Shown here in pieces: positions 60,401 through 64,000 of a DNA stretch of 64,000 bases (its first letter is position 1; the number at the start of each line of letters is the position of its first letter). The position numbers and the translations under genes were made by a program. Source of the DNA: Lamellibrachia satsuma (Eukaryota > Annelida > Polychaeta > Sabellida > Siboglinidae); contig BSQZ01000022.1 in assembly GCA_033239005.1 (NCBI GenBank), positions 1,937,501-2,001,500 of the forward strand, read 5' to 3'. The notes below the pieces were generated by a model. It did no database searches. It saw only the letters and a program-made list of their open reading frames with translations, and had not been told where the DNA came from.

Positions 60401-62368
60401 CACCAGTGTCCTCCAGTGTCCACCAGTGTCCACCAGTGTTCTCCAGTGTCCACCAGTGTCCACCAGTGTCCTCCAGTGTCCACCAGTGTCCACCAGTGTC
60501 CTCCAGTGTCCACCAGTGTCCTCCAGTGTCCACCAGTGTCCTCCAGTGTTCACCAGTGTCCTCCAGTGTCCTCCAGTGTCCACCAGTGTCCTCCACTGTC
60601 CTCCAGTGTCCTCCACTGTCCTCCAGTGTCCACCAGTGTCCTCCAGTGTCCACCAGTGTCCTCCAGTGTCCACCAGTGTCCTCCAGTGTCCACCAGTGTC
60701 CACCAGTGTCCTCCAGTGTCCACCAGTGTCCACCAGTGTCCTCCAGTGTCCTCCAGTGTCCTCCAGTGTCCACCAGTGTCCTCCAGTGTCCACCAGTGTC
60801 CTCCAGTGTCCTCCAGTGTCCACCAGTGTCCTCCAGTGTCCACCAGTGTCCTCCAGTGTCCACCAGTGTCCTCCAGTGTCCACCAGTGTCCTCCAGTGTC
60901 CTCCTGTGTCCTCCAGTGTCCACCAGTGTCCCCATTCCTCCGCCATTCTAACCCACCCAGTATATAAGATTACTGTTATAAGGGGACCGTTTCACTAAGA
61001 CAAAGAGCTCATAAGAAAAAGCCATCATACCCCAGAATCCATCATAGATTTTTAAGAGCGTTTTCATAATGCGTTTCACTAAGATGTTCATAAAATCCAT
61101 CATAAGCTAATGATAAAATTTCCATCATAAGTTCAACAGTGTGCACAATTGAGCAAAACTAACAGAAAAGTTGTCAAAAAGTGGCTGATAATATGATCCA
61201 TTGAACACTCTTCAACTACATTTGACTGATTTGCTCACTGGGTGAAGAGAAAAAAAATTTATTTTTAAAAAGAAGACACCATGACACTTTTTCTGTGACA
61301 CACCGACAACACGTTTTGACAAATAAAGTTTTGACAGTTTTCAATAACAAAGCTCGCGGAGAGTGCCATCAACCTCAACTGAAGTTGTGTCATCAAATTG
61401 TGTCATCAAGTTTACCAATATGAAGGTTAGGGGTGTATATATTTTGGTTAGACACAACTAAAAGTTTGCTCAAAATTGAATAACAAACGTTTTGTGAACA
61501 ACCTGGAGCTTCGTGATGCCGTAAAATAGTGCATTCGACAACTTGTCAACGACAGTGCTGTGAAACAGACGTTCTAGACAAAAGCCATACTTTACAAACT
61601 ATTCCTCTCACATTTTGAAAACTTATTTGACTGTGAAAAACTGGATCTCTACGTAAATGTGGAGTCAAGATAATATGCAGTTAGGTAAATTTGACTGTTT
61701 ATGATGGATATGTTTTGCTTTATGAGCGGTCTAACCTCGTAGTAAGTTAGGAGTGTTTTTAATAGTGTTTCTATGAATGATTTTAAGAGTGTTTCTAAGA
61801 GTGTTTCTAAGAGTGTTTCTATGAGTGTTTCTAAGAGTGTTTCTATGAGTGTTTCTATGAGTGTTTTTAAGAGTGTTTCTATGAGTGTTTCTAAGAGTGT
61901 TTCTATGAGTGTTTTTAAGAGTGTTTCTATGAGTGTTTCTAAGAGTGTTTCTATGAGTGTTTTTAAGAGTGTTTCTATGAGTGTTTTTATGATTTATTCT
62001 TAGTGAAACGCAATTTTCTGTTTTGATCATAGCTAAGGAGAGAAAAGCAAAATTGTGCTTATGCGCTCATAAGAATGTGAGTGAAACGGTACCCAGAGGT
62101 CACTAATAATGACTTACAGCGTAGTTCATCTCCTTGTGTCGATACAGAACAAACTCTCCATAGCCCAGGTTGCTGTATTCACTGCAGAAAACAGGAGAGC
62201 ATACAATTTAGGTTCAAAACGTAATCCGTTGAACAGGTAAAAATATAAATGCTAGAAATAAACATAACTCTATTTTGGCAGGGATTCATTATTGTCATTG
62301 TTTGGTCTGTTTGTATTATTTTATTCTCGTTGAATAAGCATAAACAAATATATGTATATATGTGTATA

Positions 62369-62418
<50 letters not shown>

Positions 62419-63644
62419 GATCAAAATAACTACCAGGTAGTGTATTAAGAAGAATAATTATTATTAATGATTAATCAACACTATCTCACATACATATAAA
62501 ATGTTCCAAAAATCAGGTTTATTATTATTAATAACCAATCTGGCCTTGACGAGACAGCATGAAATAATAGTCGTTTAAAATTTTTAACATTTGATATCAA
62601 GACAGAAATAAATCACGACCTGTGATGCTGAATAGAAACCCTGGAAATGAGACATACTCTGACCATTAAAACACAATCTGGTGACACAAACTTACATTTT
62701 GTTGAAGGCAGTTACATGAGGATCTGCATACGTCTTGCATGCGCTCATTCTGACATCCGCCTTGAATTCTACCTGCAAGTCACACCTGATTCATACAGAC
62801 TGCTGACCTGCATTTGGTCCAATCACGTAATTATAATTGATTATAATGCAAATGCTGTATTTGTAACTGCAACTGATTCCTGTTTTGAAAATATGCTGTA
62901 ATTGGTTCCACTTGTATAATTGCAACAATTATTATTAATTACAGTATTTATTTTCATATCACAAACTACCTAAAAATCCTATCAAAACTGCTGATTCACA
63001 CATTTTTATCAATAGCATACAAAATACCTCAAATAAACAACACACACGCCACATGACTAAATAGTTGGTCCTACACAAAGCATCTGTAATTTAAATAATG
63101 TAATTGTAATCCATTTGAAAATGTTACAAGTGTAATTGAAATAAAAAATAAAAGTAATCGTAACTGATTTGATGTAACCAACCCTGGTGCTGACTATAGG
63201 AACCAGAGGCATCTTTTATTGTTAGAAAAAAATTAAGAAATGCCAGTCACATACCGAGACATCTTTGAGGGGTCTGCGACACACCTCCCTGCCACCGTTC
63301 GTCTTGACAAGCTGAAGAGACACAGTACGTATGTAGTCCACCCTCTCACGGCGACTATCATCCTTCGGCCTTACTTTGATGCGGTATGCCTTCCCAGAAG
63401 TCCATGCAGCATTGTCCATCAGTGAGCCACACGCAGCATTGGAGGTGTCAACTGAACTGAAGACGGCCTGCTTGATGGACCGTCCCTCTCGCTTACAGCT
63501 GTAGTCTCCTCGTCCACTGCGCTTGAGAACAGCCTCCACATGGACAGTACCAGGCTTGGTGGAGTCACAGAGGAACCGTGGCGGCACTGATGGTGTCACT
63601 GCAATGTAGCCAGTCGTACCCTCTCTCAGGGTTTCAGTCTCAAC
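42441..63644 (-). CDS. VWDE-like protein (VWD + EGF domains), single-pass membrane form, 5' partial
   Basis: Exons in coding order: 63644-63255, 62772-62696, 62181-62118, 59568-59368, 58645-58534, 56935-56672, 56104-55953, 50660-50477, 49080-48890, 47336-47109, 46469-46352, 43976-43856, 42699-42441. All junctions are GT-AG, phases agree, and the total is 786 codons plus stop. Domains (partial numbering): extracellular segment 1-130; VWD-type domain about 135-370 (ADPHVTAFN, GEFVLYRHK, CNCGALIKIGNDVIRIDRC, EGMCG); a basic RRHRR near 389-393 resembling a proprotein-convertase site; an acidic linker; one EGF-like domain 469-495 with six cysteines in CxxxC...CxC spacing; an IPT-like stretch (FSVYGDNFADS); cysteine-rich CHKC...CHVC segments; TM helix about 674-694; cytoplasmic tail of about 90 residues ending SDFEF. 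Order resembles animal VWDE proteins; the TM tail differs from human VWDE, which I recall as secreted. The start codon and signal peptide lie beyond 64000. Confidence 0.85.
43045..43145 (+). mobile_element. CR1-like 3' tail fragment
   Basis: TCTCGATAAGCCATTGGCTA, TTGTCCACTTG and repeated CTTGTTAAATCTTGTC match the 3' ends of copies A and B. Only about 100 bp of a strongly 5'-truncated copy remains. It lies in the last VWDE-like intron. Confidence 0.75.
43276..43828 (-). mobile_element. non-LTR retrotransposon ORF C-terminus with zinc finger (fragment)
   Basis: The open frame reads LRHLRQILRISWKDHISN, CWTGHVTRM, GELSSGKRLRGGQRLRYKD, NTWEPIAHDRQKWRQAI and then a C2H2-like finger (CDDC...GLNSHRRAKH) before the stop. 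This layout is that of the C-terminal end of a widespread invertebrate LINE polyprotein, different from the CR1-like copies. The reverse transcriptase part is missing. It starts about 30 bp after the donor of the VWDE-like transmembrane exon. Confidence 0.8.
43977..46351. other. VWDE-like intron, no coding feature seen
   Basis: A 49-bp tandem duplication lies at 45880-45975. Around it are a TATATAAG box (about 45727) and two AATAAA words (45892, 45940), a spacing seen in solo LTRs, but I could not find matching TG...CA ends or a target duplication. Confidence 0.4.
45880..45975. repeat. 49-bp tandem duplication, 2 copies
   Basis: GCTCCTTAATTAATAAATCT followed by AAATGTCATTCTTTGGCC occurs at 45880 and again at 45929, with no differences seen. 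Confidence 0.9.
46695..47129. repeat. minisatellite, 29-bp unit, exactly 15 copies, overlapping a VWDE-like exon end
   Basis: On the + strand the unit is AAACTCACC followed by ACTTGTGTACATGTTCCAAC. The last copy (47101-47129) straddles the exon-intron junction of the VWDE-like exon 47336-47109: 21 bases are exonic and 8 are intronic. On the - strand every unit with CTCACC (9 of 15 by my reading) recreates ACACAAGTG|GTGAGT, the same 5' splice site. Three units read CTCGCC and three CTTAAC or CTTAAT, where the donor is altered. Confidence 0.95.
47337..48889. other. VWDE-like intron, no coding feature seen
   Basis: From about 47640 to 48420 base composition is more GC-rich than the surroundings (words such as GCGCTCCCCGACTTT and GGGAACGCCGTCC), suggesting an unclassified inserted repeat. 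I see no ORF or TIR for it. Confidence 0.35.
49081..50297. other. VWDE-like intron with a dispersed repeat
   Basis: GGCAGGGGTCCCAACCTCCC at about 49637 is closely matched at about 56325 (GGCAGGGGTCTCAACCTCCC) with related downstream sequence (AGAGTCCACCTCCC in both), so both introns carry copies of the same repeat. No coding exon is seen. Confidence 0.5.
50298..50410. repeat. cloverleaf-like foldback, 27-bp outer arms, hammerhead-like core
   Basis: Outer arms 50298-50324 (GATTTTCTTCAACCACAA and on) and 50384-50410 are reverse complements with one mismatch. Inside lie further pairings: TTGAGA/TCTCAA (50319-50338), a GGCTGC...GCAACC hairpin (50347-50363) and TTGAGAG/CTCTCAA (50370-50389). Between them is CTGATGA (50339-50345) and AAAAC (50364-50368), resembling the hammerhead ribozyme core CTGATGA...GAAAC with one substitution. 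Hammerhead motifs are known in Penelope-like and other retroelements. Ribozyme activity is not shown here. Confidence 0.7.
51375..51640. repeat. minisatellite, 38-bp unit, about 7 copies
   Basis: TTCTGACCTACCCCAATGTC followed by TGTCATGACGTGTGTGCA repeats head to tail, with ACGTGTGT/ACATGTTT variants. It lies in the large VWDE-like intron. Confidence 0.93.
51800..52250. repeat. degenerate purine-rich tandem repeat, about 50-bp unit
   Basis: Units around GGTTGGCCAAGAGGAAATA and GAAGAAATGGTGAAATGAA recur about six to eight times with indels. Confidence 0.75.
52255..55610 (-). mobile_element. L2-like non-LTR retrotransposon, decayed, with internal insertion
   Basis: Read on the - strand. The start at 55600 encodes an N-terminus with LLLAGDVSINPG (2A-like) and then an endonuclease beginning (NLHSVHSKAASLSDLL, ILAITET). 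55111-54929 reads YIFGDCNLQLDK (the GDFN block region). 54908-54399 contains SGGLSDHHMVSVDV. Reverse transcriptase begins with ALTLLDLSAAFDTIDY and WFSSYLIDRFQS (to about 53765). VGPLLFIL resumes near 52835, so about 0.9 kb (roughly 52866-53755) is inserted. The C-terminus RTRAFLVAALTLWNSL is at about 52500, and the 3' end near 52255 is GCGCAATAGAAGTATTTTAT with ATTATTATT. Many stops make it inactive. Confidence 0.82.
52866..53755. other. about 0.9-kb unclassified insertion inside the L2-like LINE
   Basis: The sequence between the two reverse transcriptase parts has no LINE coding. It includes GTGCCCGAAGGGCAT-type words near 52875 (in reverse) and a GC-rich stretch 53460-53640. I could not find terminal inverted repeats or a target duplication. 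Confidence 0.5.
55611..55952. other. VWDE-like intron, no feature seen
   Basis: AT-rich, non-coding. It lies between the L2-like LINE and the exon carrying the RRHRR motif. Confidence 0.4.
56936..57627. other. VWDE-like intron, no feature seen
   Basis: AT-rich sequence up to the 5' end of CR1 copy C. Small ORFs have no recognisable content. Confidence 0.4.
57628..58268 (+). mobile_element. CR1-like LINE copy C, 5'-truncated and internally deleted
   Basis: It starts at CGAGAAATAAGTCAGAGAAT (equivalent to mid-ORF2 of copy B) and carries YLDFQKAFDKVPHQ, SGVPQGSVLGPIL and KFADDTKLF. At about 58217 the reverse transcriptase frame (EKWQM) jumps directly to the 3' UTR sequence CCATCTGGGCCTTTGGCTTG and ends CTTGTTAAAT. 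About 1 kb present in copy B is missing. Another small gap near 57738 removes about 11 bp. Confidence 0.9.
58695..58775. repeat. tandem duplication, about 38-bp unit, 2 copies
   Basis: GGGAAATATATTCTACTTTG plus ACAGTAAATAAAC occurs twice, with one C/T difference. Confidence 0.8.
58840..59125. repeat. inverted repeat in VWDE-like intron, spaced
   Basis: GGCAGATTGACCTG (58839-58852) is matched in reverse complement by CAGGTCAATCTGCC (59108-59121), with flanking TGAAACG/CGTTTCA also paired. This suggests the ends of a small element of about 0.3 kb. Confidence 0.55.
59569..60300. other. VWDE-like intron, dispersed repeat traces
   Basis: At about 59583-59665 AATAATTTTGGTTCTTTTAT then AGCGCATG and CACTGCGCTTTACAAT resemble a LINE/SINE 3' end of the kind seen at 52255. 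Simple AAT repeats follow near 60015. No coding sequence is seen. Confidence 0.45.
60308..60935. repeat. minisatellite, 10-bp unit (TCCACCAGTG/TCCTCCAGTG), about 63 copies
   Basis: Two 10-bp unit types alternate in irregular order, with rare variants (TTCACCAGTG, TCCTCCACTG). The 10-bp period makes frames on both strands open by chance (200-270 codons). It lies in the VWDE-like intron within the VWD region. Confidence 0.95.
60982..62094. mobile_element. 1.1-kb element with 15-bp terminal inverted repeats
   Basis: Left end GGGGACCGTTTCACT (60982-60996); the right end 62080-62094 read in reverse complement is GGGTACCGTTTCACT (one mismatch). Further inverted words lie inside (CGTTTCACTAAG at about 61073 and CTTAGTGAAACG at about 62000). 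It contains a 12-bp minisatellite. No transposase and no clear target duplication are seen. GGG...CCC ends would fit a PIF/Harbinger-like MITE, but this is a guess. Its right end is 24 bp from the VWDE-like exon 62118-62181. Confidence 0.75.
61755..61995. repeat. minisatellite, 12-bp unit, about 20 copies
   Basis: GAGTGTTTCTAA and GAGTGTTTCTAT (or TTTAA) alternate. It lies inside the TIR element and was probably expanded from its subterminal sequence. Confidence 0.93.
62340..62412. repeat. (TA)n/(TG)n microsatellite
   Basis: TATATGTG words, then a run of GT and a run of TA. It lies in the intron between the exons 62118-62181 and 62696-62772. Confidence 0.9.
62808..63186. mobile_element. hAT-type MITE, 379 bp, degenerate, with near-perfect 8-bp target duplication
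   Basis: The left end CTGCATTTGGTCCAATCA resembles CAGGGTTGGGTCCAAT of the element at 8287-9454. The right end ...AACCAACCCTG matches its other terminus. Flanks are CTGCTGAC (62800-62807) and GTGCTGAC (63187-63194), 7 of 8 identical. The interior has the same TAATTATAATTG/TTACAATTA style. In the VWDE-like transcript it ends 36 bp before the acceptor of exon 62772-62696. Confidence 0.8.
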
Positions 63645-64000
63645 CTGGGGTAAAAAATAACACATGTATGAGTGTATCAGAACAGTCTGCGACCGACCGA
63701 CCGATGGTTTCTACAGTACTATTCGACAGTCAGGCTAGCAAAGGGAAAACCAAAAAGCCAAAGTTCATACAATGCTCACATCCTGTCTTAGATTATATTA
63801 TCATCATCATGTGGCACAGTCTCCTCTCAAAAGGTCAGTTATCATGGGTCATTACTCCTGTCTGCAATGTGCCGTTCTCACCAGATCATTTCATATTCAC
63901 GTTTCCCATCCATGCTTTGATGTTGTCTGTCCATGTGACTCTTGGTCTTCAACTGTCTCTTTCACCCTAACCTCTTTTGCAATAACCTTTTTCACCCTAA
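63645..64000. other. VWDE-like intron at window end
   Basis: No further exon is recognised upstream of the acceptor at 63650-63645. The 5' end of the gene lies outside the window. Confidence 0.5.

Noticed and set aside
60130..60998. Cys/Pro/Ser-rich and Gly/His/Trp-rich ORFs up to 273 codons
   Set aside because: 10-bp minisatellite in a VWDE-like intron; all frames are open by chance.

Overview
This is nuclear DNA from an animal, most likely an invertebrate. Genes are split into many short exons with GT-AG introns. The spacer is AT-rich and full of decayed non-LTR retrotransposons, TIR elements and minisatellites. By my coordinates tandem arrays alone cover about 11 kb. There is no bacterial gene organisation. 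I cannot name the species; the LINE types present (CR1-like and L2-like) occur in many marine invertebrates.

Two host genes can be read exon by exon with consistent splice phases. The first, on the + strand (15277-36463, 25 coding exons, 702 aa), is an ortholog of ARMH3 (human C10orf76), a Golgi armadillo-like protein that works with PI4KB and GBF1. The second, on the - strand (63644 down to 42441, 13 exons, 786 aa, 5' end outside the window), is a VWDE-like (von Willebrand factor D and EGF domain) protein ending in a transmembrane helix and a cytoplasmic tail. The two genes converge on a spacer at about 36.8-42.4 kb.

Layout. 0-15.2 kb: a 50-bp minisatellite; a CR1-like LINE split by an 8.3-kb insertion with 22-bp terminal inverted repeats (this insertion carries a 78-bp minisatellite and a hAT-type element with a perfect 8-bp target duplication); a second LINE; a 15-bp array; and a 50-bp array ending just before the ARMH3 start codon. 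15.3-36.8 kb: ARMH3, with introns swollen by GT, 76-bp, CT-hexamer, CT-rich and 25-bp arrays. 36.8-42.4 kb: a 195-bp near-perfect palindrome, an antisense CR1-like copy and a smaller inverted repeat. 42.4-63.6 kb: the VWDE-like gene, with LINE fragments, a 29-bp array built from one of its own exon-intron junctions, a cloverleaf-shaped foldback, an L2-like LINE with a degenerate 2A-like motif, an internally deleted CR1 copy, a 10-bp array and two TIR elements lying within 24-36 bp of exons.

The two genes have no obvious functional link. Most of the unusual biology is in the mobile DNA and in how repeats have grown around splice sites.
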